This document shows positions 22,584 through 34,988 of a stretch of DNA of 64,000 bases, in pieces. Each line of letters begins with the position of its first letter. Position 1 is the stretch's first letter. Under the pieces are notes generated by a model. It saw only the letters and a program-made list of their open reading frames with translations. It was not told where the DNA came from and made no database searches. A program made the translations under genes and the position numbers. This stretch comes from Phascolomyces articulosus. Its lineage: Eukaryota > Mucoromycota > Mucoromycetes > Mucorales > Lichtheimiaceae. The stretch is taken from contig JAIXMP010000001.1 of NCBI GenBank assembly GCA_025677815.1, forward strand, positions 2,604,001 to 2,668,000, written 5' to 3'.

Positions 22584-25158
22584 ACAACAACATAAATTAC
22601 ATATACAACATGCTTACTGTTTTCAATTCTATTTCAATAACATTTGAAAACGGCGATAAACAACACCATTGATAAGACGTACACCATGGACATTTTATAT
22701 ATTGACGATTATATTATTACAACACCCAATTTAAAGCAACATTTACAACAACAAATTTTATATTGCAAGATTTTTTTAACCTACCCTTTCTTTATTTATT
22801 TAACTATGGTGTTTATCTATAGTTTTATTTATTTTATTTTATTTTCTTTGTCCATAATAATAGTGACCATACTAATAGTATTATATATTCTCCACATTTA
22901 CTAGTTAAAGAAGCAGTTACCTTTTTTTAGAGTAACGAATAATGTTAACTAATATACAACAATAACAAACTTTCAACCCCTGATTCCTTCTTTTTACAAG
23001 TAACAATTATAACAATCTATAATAATAAAACGAGTAAAACCCATACACATCATTCACATTTTTCCATGATTAAATATATACCAATCGATTTATCGTCATC
23101 CTACGAACGTCGTCATATTTTATTGTTGTATACATGTTTACAAATTGTAAACCGAACTAAAAAAAGAAAAAAGAAATCATATCAAGATCCTAGAATGATC
23201 CTCATAGAAGCCATTATCATCCAAAATACCTAATTTCAGTAAGTTTAGTGCAAAAAAAAAAAAAAAAAAATTACAAATACGCATGATAACAACATTCCTG
23301 AGTTATATTTTTCTTTAACTAAGTTTACTATAGATATAGCATAAAATGGTATTCTCTTCCAACCCCCTTCCTTTTTATTACTATATCTACGTTTCCGATG
23401 TACTAGTACGGGACACTTTCTTCTTCTTATATATATATATATATATAATGATAATGATACTAATAAAACAAGTACCTCATTATATTAGTACCCTATGAGA
23501 AAAGTCACCCTCTCTCTTTCAAATACCAAGTATTTGTATATGAATGAAAAAGGACATGCTTTTTTAATTTATAATGTAGTAGTATATTTTACCTAATAGT
23601 TTTTTTTTCTCTTTTAATTATAAATTAATAAATTACAACACAATATATTCTCTTTTTATTAACAATCCATGGAACGATAGTAAGGTAAATTGATGAAAAA
23701 CCAGGAGGTGAATGAAAAAGAGAGGGAAGAAGGGGGTGATTACAAGAGATATTAATGGAGAAAAGATAATACATGAGAAAGGAACAACGATTTTACAAAG
23801 TTTTTTCTCTCTCCACTATTGCTACTTTGATTTTTTAATAAATGAGTAGAAGAAAACATGTTGTTAGCAAAACTATAACAAAGTAGTAAAAATACGATTA
23901 ACTTTATTATTAAAAGTATTAACCAATGCGGCAATCATCTTTCTTCTATAATCTCCTTATATTTTACAAGTGAATGAGAGCTTTGAAAAAAAAACCAATA
24001 AATCCAATTTTGGCGAAATTTGAACCCTAAAAGTCTTTTTTCCGGTTTTACTCTCTCTTACTCTAAACTAAACATTACACATTCACAGCACCGCAGGATA
24101 AAATCATTCTACTATATATGGGATCTAAGATGTTTTTTTATTGTGGGTCTAAAGGTTGTCAAATATTTGATCTTCATACAAAAGTGCTTGTTGATAACAA
24201 TGACGATGATGTAAGAATATTTCGTGATTTTATATACTATGCTAAATAAACTCTATTTACCATTTGTTTTCATCTTGGATTTACACTACAGCACTGATAT
24301 CCTACCCTACTTGGTGATGACCATGTAGTATCTCTATTATCTTCTAATGTATAATAATGTAGTAGTTCATATCTCTTCTACTGCAAGTTAGAGCTACTTA
24401 ACATTTTTTACAGGAATATGATTTTAATCTTCTGATTTTTCTAATGCGATGGGATTGACTAATGGGTAGTAATGAAAAAACATATAAGAGAAATAGCTGA
24501 CCTGTTTGGGTCCTTTTTTCTTTCCTTTAGAATTATTCATATATTGAGATCTTTCTAAAAAACAATAAGGTCTTAATAACAATGGAATAACCCAAATTCT
24601 GGCTAATACTAAATTCACTGCCAAGATTTTCTGCCGATCAAATGCATAAATTACGGAGTACTATTATGTTGACATGTATAATGACTTGTATATTACTACA
24701 TTGAACAAGAAACAAAAGTATTATATAAACAAATTTGATCTATTTTTATTGACCTTTTACTGTTCTTCATAATAACGTTGATGAAATCTTATCCACCCCA
24801 TTCCATTCCACACTACGTTTAGTATTTAATCCATGTAAATAACCATCTTGAGAAAATTATAACATTTACTGGTTTTTTACAAGATGTTTCAAACAAGATG
24901 TATTCTTCTAAAGATATCCAAATCACGTTGGCCGAACATAAAACCCGGTAAACAATCCAATTATACAATATACTTTTTTTCTTTTTTGTTCATCCATCAG
25001 ATATTTCTCAGAAAAAAAGAACGACATTTTTATACATAAATATAATACAAAGCAACATGATAATGATAAAAAAGAATAGAATAATCAAGAGTAAAGAAAA
25101 TGAGAATCTAGTTATCGGTTACTGTTTTGAACTGATAAGTTAAACATTTACGCTTAAC
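22584..25158. other. Long AT-rich intergenic region
   Basis: This separates the 3' ends of the RING/RRM gene and the MTAP gene (convergent). It holds poly-A near 23252-23270, an AT run near 23430-23448 and many stop-rich frames. One minus-strand stretch at 24424-24654 reads as a hydrophobic, protein-like segment ending in KGKKKGPK before a possible donor, but no start or partner exon was found. Confidence 0.6.
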
Positions 25159-26195
25159 TTAATAATAACCAGGCAAGATATATTCAAGCTTCTTGACAGT
25201 TTCAGGGTTCTTCTTTTCCTGTGCAGTCATACCGGAAAACTTCATGGAGCCCTTCAAATCAGGCTTCAGAGAGTTGGAACGAACAGCTTGATCCAATTCA
25301 GGCAAAACAGCCATCAACAAAGTCTTTGCATTGGTCGAGTTATTGACCATGTTTTGCATGACAGTTTCGACAGTGACAGCCTCTTCTTCCTCACGCCAGC
25401 AATCATAATCGGTGGACATACAAACCATTTGATATGCCATTTCACATTCACGAGCCAATTTGGCTTCAGGTAAAGCAGACATGTTGATAATATCGGCACC
25501 CCAACTACGGTACATGTGAGATTCGGCACGTGTGGAGAATGCGGGACCTTCCATACAGATAGCAGTCTTTTTACGGTGAATTTTGGCACCGAATTCAAGC
25601 ACGTGGCCTTGCTTGTGCACGATATCGGCAATGCCTTCATGGAAGGGGTCAGCAAACATGGCATGGGCAACAACACCTTCACCAAAATAGGTGGAAGGAC
25701 GTTGACCTCTGGTACGATCAATCAATTGATCAGGCAAAACAAAGTCGCAAGGGGGGATTTCTTCTCGAAGGGAACCAACAGCTGAAAAAGCAAGAATGGC
25801 TTCAACACCCAAGTGTTTCAAAGCAGCCATATTGGCACGTTGAGGTACTTCAGAAGGGGTAAGGTAATGACCACGACCATGACGAGCAAGGAATGCAATT
25901 TTGGTACCACTTGCAAGCTTGGAAATGATGATTTTGTCACTGGGATAACCCCATGGCTAATGAATAGAGAAAAGGAAACAAAAGAATGAAGTGTTGTTGA
26001 TAAGCTCTCTCTTCCTTTTACTGTGTAGATTTTTTACACTTCTGTCAAAAAGGTCGAGCCTCTTTATTATTGTTGTTGTTGTTATTGATACTTTACAGTT
26101 TCAGGGTTTACTTCTTCAATAACTTCAAGGTTATCCAAATGGTATAAGCCGGAGCCACCAATAACAGCAATCTTGACATCGTGAGTGTTGGACAT
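25159..26195 (-). CDS. MEU1: S-methyl-5'-thioadenosine phosphorylase
   Basis: Splits methylthioadenosine with phosphate into adenine and methylthioribose-1-phosphate, the first step of methionine salvage (MTAP/Meu1). Exons are 26195-26097 and 25956-25159, joined in phase 0, giving 298 residues, a normal length. Family motifs in order: GGSGLY near residue 14, LARHGRGH for phosphate binding, GSLREEI with the DFVLPDQ-IDRT segment, the adenine/ribose site EGPAFSTRAE, WGADIINMS, and STDYDCW with the conserved Asp of this subfamily. The start codon is set by the conserved N-terminal strand (VKIAVIGGSG). It is convergent with the RING/RRM gene and tandem with the Zn2Cys6 gene. Confidence 0.96.
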
Positions 26196-26490
26196 GGCGA
26201 TTAGAATAAATGAAACAAGAGGTTTATATTATTCTTAAATCCATAAAACTTTTTTTTTTCCTTTCAGTTACAACGACAGCTGAGTTTTTTTTTCATAAGT
26301 ATGCTAAATCTGGTTGGTGAATGTTGAAAAAAATGATGCAATTTGTTGACTGTAGTGATAATCAAAATATTATAAGTGTATGAAAGAGAAAACAAATCGT
26401 GGAGCTTTATTGCTTAAATGAAAATTATAAATGTAAAAAGAAGAAAAAAAAACTAGAAAAAAGTGTGTATTATGTACAAATGTATCAAAT

Positions 26491-28911
26491 CTATATTACA
26501 TGATTATTGAAAGTCAAGACGGATCCAATCTGTCGTTTCAATTCCTTAAAATATGCCGCAGATAAAGCAGCCGCTGCGGTAGCTGTTCCACATGGAGGTG
26601 TTGCTGGGCTTTCGCTACGACCGATATCCGTAGCTACCGTTGCTGCTGCTGCTGCCATTGTCGCTCGCTGTCTGTTGAAATAATTGCTGTGGCTATTAAT
26701 TGAATTGGAATCAGATAACTCGGTAGTATCAGAAACCTCTCCACTAGCACACGTACTGCCACTACAACTTGCTGTATTTTCTTCTAAATTATCAATAAAG
26801 ATTAATTGCATGCAACTATTTAATATTGATAATGTTGATGCCAGGTTCCGTTCGGCTCTGGCTTTGATTTCTGGTTGTGAGCAACGCGTGAGTTTTTGAA
26901 GCATATCTGCTACAATCGCCAACCAGTGAATTTCCACGGCACAAGGCATATGAGTGTATAAAGCGACCGTAATTTTGGTAAGGGAATCACATGCCAAAGA
27001 AACGATTAAAAGGGCTCGTTCGCTGTCCATGCGACCCATAGACGAATTGACCATATCAGCTTCTGCTGGGTCCACCATAAACCTTGAATGTAATACAAAC
27101 CAATAAATATAGTACATTTTGTTGAGATATAGGACGTGTGGATCATTACAATGTTGAACTATGATGTCATCCAATAACCCGATGGGGGAGCTACCCAATA
27201 CATATTCACGTGGTAAGCTACGCCAGAACTGCAGCAATCGACTTTCCATGAATTCAAGATCTTTGCATGACACTTTGTCCAATGCAGCTGCCATCAAACG
27301 CTGGCCGATAATTTCCTGTCGGGTAGAAACGTCGCATCCACTCGGTAATGTGCTCAATGTAATCAAATATCGGAAAATCTCGACTGCCTTAGAAAGCATT
27401 GGATTGGTTTGTTCTTCGGGTAGTATTTTGGGGTAACCGACCTTGCTATGCATCACAATAGATGAAAAATCCCCCAATCCATCATAGACCATGTACATAC
27501 TTAATTCGAGATGCCGTAAAACATAAAAAAGACGTCGCCATGTTTCCGCTTTGGCGGCTGTTACTGAATCGAGTTCGCCTGCTCTTGCTGGATCATCCAA
27601 TTGACGGACAATAGGTAAATAGACATCCTTGAGTTGAATTCCCATGGTCCATGCCATACTCGTCAATGTTCTTGCTTCCTTATTTCGTAGATTCATGAGA
27701 AAAGAGTTAGCTAGCAGCCAAAGAGTGATCATCTTTTCAATGGTAGGTTCTCCTTGATCATCGTCAAAAACTGCATCTTCCAATTGTTTTCTGGCTTTCG
27801 CCATACAAGCAGCACCTAGTTCTTGACGTGTAAATGGCAAATTGACAAGTTTGACATGGCGGCATAAACCACAGGCAACATAAGCAACCATTGCGTTGGC
27901 AAGCATTGAATTTGGATGCGATTGAAGATAATCCAAGAAATGAGTACGCACAATAGATGGGCTGAGATATCCATCACAGCCAAAAAAGACATTGATGAGA
28001 TTGTGTTTAACAAATACAAAAGCAGGATTTTCGTCGTCAATGTTGCTTGTAGAAATCGCATTTGTTTCATAAGAAGGTCTAGCACGGGCTACGGCTGCAG
28101 CAGCAGCTATTTCTGCAACAGAATGAGGTGTGGTTGGTATATCAGAAGATGGTGAAATGCCATCCGATGGAATGGAACGCATCAGATTAAAGAAAATCTT
28201 TTCGACACCAAACATTCGAAAATTGATAGCTAGAGAACCTTGTTCCTGACCGTACGATGTTGGTATAATCATTTGCGTAATATCAGGAGTAACAAAACGG
28301 GGCCATGTTTCTTCCAGGAACCGTTTTAACTGTCCTACATTTTGAACAGAAGTATGTAACGATAAATCGCCATGAATACTGCGGTCGATTACTAACGACC
28401 AAAAATCACGTCGAGTTTGTTTATTTGACCGTGCATAGGTTGATAATGATTGAAGTTGATTTTCCATTGATGTTATTTGTTGCTGAAGGATCTGGACTTT
28501 TTCTGAAAGTCTACTCTTTCGTAATTGAGATATTGGTCGACGTGAAGATTTTTTGGGTTTAACGCATTCAATTGTTGTTGCACTTGTTGCTACAGTTGTT
28601 GCTATAGTAGACGATGGCGTTATTGAAGTAGCAATGGTGTTCTTTGTAACACTTGGTTTTAAAGAAAATTTAAAGAGACATGGAAGGAATAATCGTTTAC
28701 ATCGATCACAGTTTGTCCCATTAGAAACCGTACATTTACGACGATGGGCTCGGCAGCTCTCACCTAAAAATGGAAATAGAGTGGGTTAGAGTAAAAAAAA
28801 AAAAAAAAAAAAAGGAGAGGTGGTGTACAGGAACGACTTAGGCTTCAAGCGATATTATAACCTACATGGCTTGTTTCGTTTCTTCCCATTGATCCCATTA
28901 GCGGAACTCAT
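26491..28911 (-). CDS. Zn2Cys6 fungal-type transcription factor
   Basis: Nuclear regulator. Exon 1 at 28911-28866 and exon 2 at 28763-26491 give 772 residues. The intron falls inside the first cysteine codon of the zinc cluster; after splicing C16, C19, C26, C34, C37 and C44 give the C-x2-C-x6-C-x7-C-x2-C-x6-C pattern. A basic linker and a short coiled-coil-like dimerisation stretch (LSEKVQILQQQ) follow. The middle of the protein has the helical pattern of the fungal-specific transcription factor domain, including a WRRLFYVLRHLE segment. The C-terminus is Ser/Thr/Ala-rich. Target genes are unknown. The intron within the cluster explains why the finger is not visible in one reading frame. Confidence 0.93.
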
Positions 28912-29304
28912 AGCTTAGCGAGTATTGCATATCCTTTTGGTTAAGGAAGCGCTAAAAAGAAAAACTATATACAGTTTAATGAAAAAAAAATATCTTAAGG
29001 AGAGTTTGCAGCACCTGGGACGGATAAATTGTTGGACCGATAGATTCACGGTTAATCATTTTATTACCTTATAACTCTTTTTATATATTGAAAATGCAAT
29101 AAATAGGATCTCAAACTGAATTATCCAATCCAACAGTCTGAATAAATTATATTTTAACCTGTGGCGCATGAGGTAAATTAATCAATTAATCAAACTACTA
29201 TACAAAAGTGATATTTATTATATGCAAATGATACTGGATGTGTTATTTCTTCTTGTTTAAGATGTGTGGAAAAAAGATAAGAACGATTATTATACATGTC
29301 TAAA
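28912..29304. other. Intergenic region, no gene found
   Basis: This lies between the start of the Zn2Cys6 gene and the stop of the seryl-tRNA synthetase gene, both on the minus strand. It should hold the Zn2Cys6 promoter and the synthetase 3' end. Nothing else was recognised. Confidence 0.65.
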
Positions 29305-30957
29305 TTATGATAAAATTTTGGGCTGTCCTGGAATCCATTTGCGTAAAGGCTCTGGTACTTCAACAGTTCCATCTTGACGTTGGAACGTTTCTAAAAGTGC
29401 AATCATTACTCGTGGTACCGCCACTGCTGTGCCATTGAGTGTATGGCAAAAATCTACCCATTTTTCTTTAACATGCCAAGGAACACGTACATCTTTTGGA
29501 CCAACTTGTTCCTTGAATTGTGATGAAAGATATCGAATGTCTAGTCGTCGTGTTTGATAATCGGTACAATTGGAAGTTGATGATATCTTGATAAACAACA
29601 AAAATAACCCGTATGAGTTTAATTAGTTCGCTACTTAGTTCAATTATGCTATGCATATATCTTACCTCGCCCCATGCTTGTCGTCCTGGCATCCATGCTT
29701 CAATATCATATTTTCGATAAGCACTTGCACCAAGTTCTTCTGTTGGCATATCAAGCACGCTAGAAATGTCAACAATAATAAAAAAAAAAAACGGGGTCAA
29801 TAATAAAATCAAATATGAAATATAAAACAAGAATGCATTAATACGACTGTAACTTACCGGAAACATATACCAAGTTCCGTAAATATGTCCTCCTGTAATT
29901 TTCGTAATTCTTCCAAAACACCATCACTTTGTGCAGGTGTGGCGACAACAAAAAGTTCCACTTTAGAAAATTGATGTACTCGATACAAACCTCGCTCTTC
30001 TGCTGATCCATGACCAGCTTCTGCACGAAATGCACGACCAAATCCAACAACTCGTTGTGGTAAAGATTCTTCTTTTAGCATCTTTTCAGCAAACATGCCT
30101 GCCAATGGAATTTCTGCCGTGCCCGCCAATACCATTTTAGGAGCCGATGTATTGACGATACTTGCAGTTGTCACATCATAAATTTGTGATGCCTCAGTCT
30201 TGCGAGGTTGAAATCCACAACCATAAGCAATTGATGCCCGTACGATATCAGGTGTAATAACAGCACTAAATCCATGCTCAGCTGCTTTTTGCATAGCATA
30301 CTGAACCAATGCCATTTCAAGCCATGCACCATTATTTTTCAAATAATAAAACTTGGACCCACTCACTTTGGCAGCCTGTCCCAAATCCACCAAATCCAGT
30401 TTTTCTGCCAGTGTTAAATGATCCAATAGCCCTTCTTCCATGCGTTGTTTGCCGACAATTTTCAGTATTTTAGCATTTTCTTCAGGTCCAATTGGTGTTT
30501 CTGGGTGTGTATCGTTAGGAATTAATAACGCGTGTGCTGACATTTCGGACTCAACTGTCGCAAGCTTGTCGTCCAATAACTTGAGCTGTTCTTTATAGTG
30601 ACGTCCACGATCAATATATTGTTGTCGCTCCTCTTTATTATGTGCACTTCGGATCAATTGATTGGTTTCGTCACGTTCTTTTGTCAATTGCTGCTTTTTT
30701 TCCATGATCGATTCACGCGTACCAAAGAGTTGCTTCACCTTTTGTACAATGTCACTGTCATATTTACGCAATTTCATATTTTGCTCAATAGTGTCCGCAT
30801 TATTGACAAGGTGGCTGTAATTGAGTTGAGGAGGAATTTGGTGTAAAGCATCGTCTTCAATGTGTCCTGAAGTTTGAACCCATCGTACAGTGATACCTTT
30901 TTGGAATATGTTTTTGACGTTGACAGGGGGTCGGTATGATAAACAACGCCGTAACAT
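29305..30957 (-). CDS. DIA4: Seryl-tRNA synthetase, mitochondrial form
   Basis: Charges tRNA-Ser for mitochondrial translation. Exons are 30957-29858, 29759-29666 and 29586-29305, giving 491 residues. The Met at 30957 is chosen because it begins a basic, Arg-rich presequence ([11 protein letters not shown]); the frame is open further upstream, but through a Lys run and poorly coding sequence. The N-terminal part has the tRNA-binding coiled coil (charged helices around residues 85-170). The class II core follows: motif 2 around FRAEAG to [12 protein letters not shown], and motif 3 around [15 protein letters not shown]. Splicing at the second intron rebuilds [27 protein letters not shown], typical of SerRS. 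A cytosolic role cannot be excluded, but the presequence and sequence type favour mitochondria. Confidence 0.93.
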
Positions 30958-32107
30958 GGTTGTCAAGTAAAGAAAAGAGTGGAGTTTGTTTTTTTTTTTT
31001 TTTTTTTGCATGGTAATCACTAAATTTAAGCACTGAGTTAGGCTGCAGCAGGCATGGATCGATGATGCAGCCAATCAATATAATTGCTAATACAAATATA
31101 ACAACAGGATTTAACTAACTTACCGCCTCAGTCGTATAATGTAGCTCTATATTTACCCATATCCATACATATATAATATAGTGGTACCGTATGCATTTAT
31201 CTATTAATCAAACAAGAAAGAGGATTCATTTATTCATCGGATTGGTTATTATAACAACTATAACCAGCTACATGTCGGTAGAGCAATACACACTAATTCT
31301 CTACCGACATATTATCTTCTTTACAATCAGAAAGAAGCTAAAGTACACAATTTTCTTTCTCTCGCCCAGTAGTAGAATCTTAATTCCTGTCTATGGTGAT
31401 TATACACCCCTTTTTAATGAGTTTACCAAAACACAACTTCTGACCGATTATCCACTAATAGACTATGATTAAGCTTACTATTGCGCTATTTTATTTCTAG
31501 TTATGGCTCTTGCTCTATATATTAGATCTCATTTATACATATAATACTATGATTATATCTTTGGTATTATTATTTTTGGAATGGGGAATACGTATAGCAA
31601 CTGTATTCCATTATTTAATAATAATATTATTATGACACAATGTAGTAGTATCAGCGATTATTACTATGTTAGAAAAAGTGTAGCTGCATAAATATACCAT
31701 AACAATGATTACTATGCATTCATTCAGATATCTTGTCTATACTTAAAAAATTACAAAATTACATCTTCTATGGATATTTTATCCATATCTATGAAAAACG
31801 TATTCAAATCTGCAGTTTTTTTTTATCTAATTCATATAAAAATAAAATTGTCTATCGCTAAAGCTCCAGACAATTGTGGGAGTCCAACGGACTTCCCGAA
31901 CCTGAACTAACAAGTGCTGTGATCAAATTCCTTTCTTTATTGCCGAAATATATGAGAAACATTACAAATGAAAAAGAATAAAATAAAATGGAACTATCTA
32001 TATTTTTTTTTGCTATAAATAAAGCTAAAATCCAATATCAAACAACTTGATCATTTTTCTTTCGCTTCGCCGGTCATTACCGCTTACACATAAACAAATT
32101 TGTCATT
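30958..32107. other. AT-rich intergenic region with hairpin
   Basis: This lies between the seryl-tRNA synthetase start and the DIRS-like fragment. It has a perfect 12-bp inverted repeat at 31272-31283 and 31299-31310 and a near-palindrome at 31878-31897. No supported gene was found. Confidence 0.65.
31272..31310. repeat. Perfect 12-bp inverted repeat (hairpin)
   Basis: ATGTCGGTAGAG at 31272-31283 is repeated inverted as CTCTACCGACAT at 31299-31310, with a 15-base loop. It lies about 315 bp upstream of the seryl-tRNA synthetase start. Function unknown. Confidence 0.85.
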
Positions 32108-33449
32108 ATGGAAGGTCCTAGTGAAAATCAAACTAATAACCATATTCTCCAACTTACCGAACAAGTCGCACAACAACAGCGTCTATTAGAAGAATTGTGT
32201 CGTGTTTGTTCAGACGCACAGACAGTGTTACCTGGTGCTTCGGTACCTCATGATTTACCTGTTCAGCCTTCCTTTGATTGGGTCCCTTCTCCTACTTTAG
32301 TGGCTTTGCTTCCCACACTACAACCATCACTTTTTAATAACATGCTCGCCGATGAGGAGTGTAAACAAATCATTGAAAAGTATCCTACGATCTAAGGAAT
32401 CAAATATGCGCCACCAGCAGCTATACCTGATGCAGCCAAGTATTTCAATAAAGGACAATCAGCAGAGGATACGAAGCTTTGTAACCTGCAATATACGTTA
32501 TCGGCAGTCCTTCGTCCTTTAGATGTGCTAGGGCATATGCTATTACCAATCCTCCTGCCTGATCAGATCGAATGTATCTACTCGACCATGAATGATATAC
32601 GCACATTGTTGCTCCATACTGCAGGTACCATAAATGAACATTGTAATCAATTGGCTTTAAGAGCTGTTCATCCTGCTATCTATAAACCTACTGAGAAAAA
32701 GGAATATACTATGTTACCTGAAACATTTCGTGAAACTCTGTCTCAATATACTACACTTCAAAAATCCATTCGTGACGCTCGTTGGCTTAATCGCAATCGC
32801 TTCAAGAACCAATCTTCTTCTTCCACCAATAACAATAATACATCATCATTTTTTTAAGGCAGCCCATTAGAGGATGGCGGGCATCCAGTCTCACCTTTTC
32901 ACTAACAACAGCAATGCTCCAACAATCCATTTCAGCAACAAATCAACAGCAGCAGCCACAACAACTGCAACCACAACACTCACAACAGTAGTAACAATAG
33001 AAGCAACATCTGGCACAGTAGCAACAACAACAGCCAACAGTAGGAGGCCATTTACAGTAGTTTTGGAGGGCTTGGTCTTGACTAACAGATAGCCAATGGG
33101 TCCATTTGGTGATAAAGGACAGTTTCAAAATTCATTTTATAAAACATCCTCCGTTCACCTCTCATTATCATACAACTCAGGCCTATTCTTAAGAACAACA
33201 GGTATTACTATGTCAAGAAATAGCAGACTTATTGAAGAAGCATGCCATAGAACCAGCACCTCCAGGTCAGGGTTACAACAGTACCATATTCATTATCCCC
33301 AAGTGCAACAGGGGGTTCAGACCAGTCTTCAACCTCAGGGCTCTGAATCAGCTCCTAGCTCCTACTCCAAAATTCAAACTAGAGACTCTGCATCAAGTCG
33401 TTCAGCTACTCCAACCTAATGATTTTCTAACATCTGTTGTATTCTACAT
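32108..33449 (+). pseudogene. Truncated DIRS-like retroelement fragment
   Basis: Remnant of a tyrosine-recombinase (DIRS-like) retrotransposon. From 32108 a gag-like frame runs to 32857 with one in-frame TAA at 32393-32395; its N-terminus is a coiled-coil-like Gln-rich stretch. A Gln/CAA-rich spacer with several stops follows. From about 33200 the frame resembles the DIRS reverse transcriptase N-terminal region (KKHAIEPAPPGQGYNSTIF and FRPVFNLRALNQ), preceded by degenerate sequence like the WVHLVIKDSFKIHF segment of that family. It ends near 33449, before the catalytic YxDD region. No recombinase, second half of RT, or terminal repeats were found. The DIRS assignment is from RT wording and is moderately secure. 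Confidence 0.68.
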
Positions 33450-34220
33450 AATAAAATAACTCCATGATAAAATATATATCATATAATGGCTCAGCCTAAA
33501 GAACATGTCCAAATAAGGAAACCCAAATCCTTCAATTTTAAAAAGGAAATTAAGTCAAATCGCATAACGATGTACTACACAATAAAATCTAAAAGAAAGG
33601 ATCAAAGGGTGCGCCATATTCTTGCACTTGATCCTATAGATCCCATATTACTATCATTCTCATAAAAGAAATAATTATACAAGAAGGACCCGAATCCGTT
33701 ATACATAATACATAATAATCCACTAAGCCCTCATCCATCATAGAATAGAAAAAGTATAAATAAGCCATTGTGAAAGTAATTGTAAAAACCCTTTAATCAA
33801 CTTTTTATTTCTATTTGGAACTTGCATAATAAACCTTTAAGAAAAGTCTTAAAGGATTCATACTGTCCATTTTCTATTTTCTGATATAAAAACCTACTAA
33901 ATTCCACAAATGGTAATGTATATAAGTAGATAATTGATTCGTTAGTTAGTTAATTGTCTCTTTATTTTATGCAACATTTGTTGCCTTTATATATTTACAC
34001 GACACTAAATTAATAAAAGTAAATATGGAAATAAACATAAGGCAATGATATACGATACATAAAATAATGAGAGAGCATAATGAGGGACAATATAATAAAC
34101 ATAAGAGGATGATCAAATGAGGGTTGGATAAAAACATAAAAATAAATAATAATAATTATGATATAATTATTATTATGTAGAGAACACTACATCTGTTATT
34201 ATTAAGAAAATATCTATGGA
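33450..34220. other. AT-rich spacer between two retroelement remnants
   Basis: No gene was recognised. It may include further decayed DIRS-like sequence just after 33449, but nothing can be aligned by eye. Sequence up to 34220 forms the left flank of the chromovirus 5' LTR. Confidence 0.55.
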
Positions 34221-34655
34221 TGTTGTATCCAACATACAATGGCTTCACAATAAATAATAATTCTTCATTATTATTATTATTATTACTGTCATTCACCCTA
34301 TATCTCACTTGTGCGGTGATTCTATTTGGATAATCACTTATGTTACACACAGTATTGCACCATCCTCTTTTACATATTGTTAATTATGCTGGATCACGCA
34401 ATCCTTCTAATGATATCATTCATGGTCCACTTAAATATACTGTCCTCATAACACGCAATCCAAATGATGCAATCTATATTCTAATATTACACCATAATGT
34501 GCAAGTTGTGATAGTCCATCCATGATGAGCACTTTCTTATAAATAGAGAGATTATTTTTTATCTTAATAAACTTTAGTTCATTATTTTCGGGTCTCATTG
34601 ACTTATCTCGTCTCCTTTTATTCTTTTTATTGATTGATTTCTCTCTGATACAACA
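34221..34655 (+). repeat. 5' LTR of the chromovirus
   Basis: A 435-bp LTR starting TGTTGTATCCAACATACAA and ending CTGATACAACA. It contains a TATAAATAGAGAG-like promoter segment near 34540 and an AATAAA just after it, usual for an LTR promoter and polyadenylation region. It resembles the inverted solo LTR at 34989-35422 more closely than the 3' LTR. Confidence 0.92.
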
Positions 34656-34737
34656 TTTTTTTTCAACGAATTCCTTGTTATTTTCTCTCTATAACTTATA
34701 TCTTATTCTATCCTATTCTTTCTTACCTTATTTTACT

Positions 34738-34988
34738 ATGATTTCTCAACCTGGCTCTCCTGCTCCTACTTCTCCTGCTCCTGTGGATCATACCATGGAT
34801 GAAGCCTCCTCTGTTTCCGCTGTTTCCTCTTCTTCCGTCACTCAACATTCCCAAGCCATTGTGGATCGACTTAATGAAAAGATCGCTTCTCTCAGTGAAA
34901 GGCTAGTTGATGATTCCCTTTCAGTTGAAGAAATGACCACTCTCCAAGCTGAATTGGATAGTCGAACAAAACAACTCGATATGCTCTC
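34738..34988 (+). pseudogene. Chromovirus gag, 5' part (cut by solo LTR)
   Basis: A frame of Ser/Pro-rich start and coiled-coil-like sequence (RLNEKIASLSERL) from the Met at 34738, 82 bases after the 5' LTR. It stops being gag at 34988, where a backward LTR begins. Gag resumes at 35423 in disrupted form. Confidence 0.75.
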
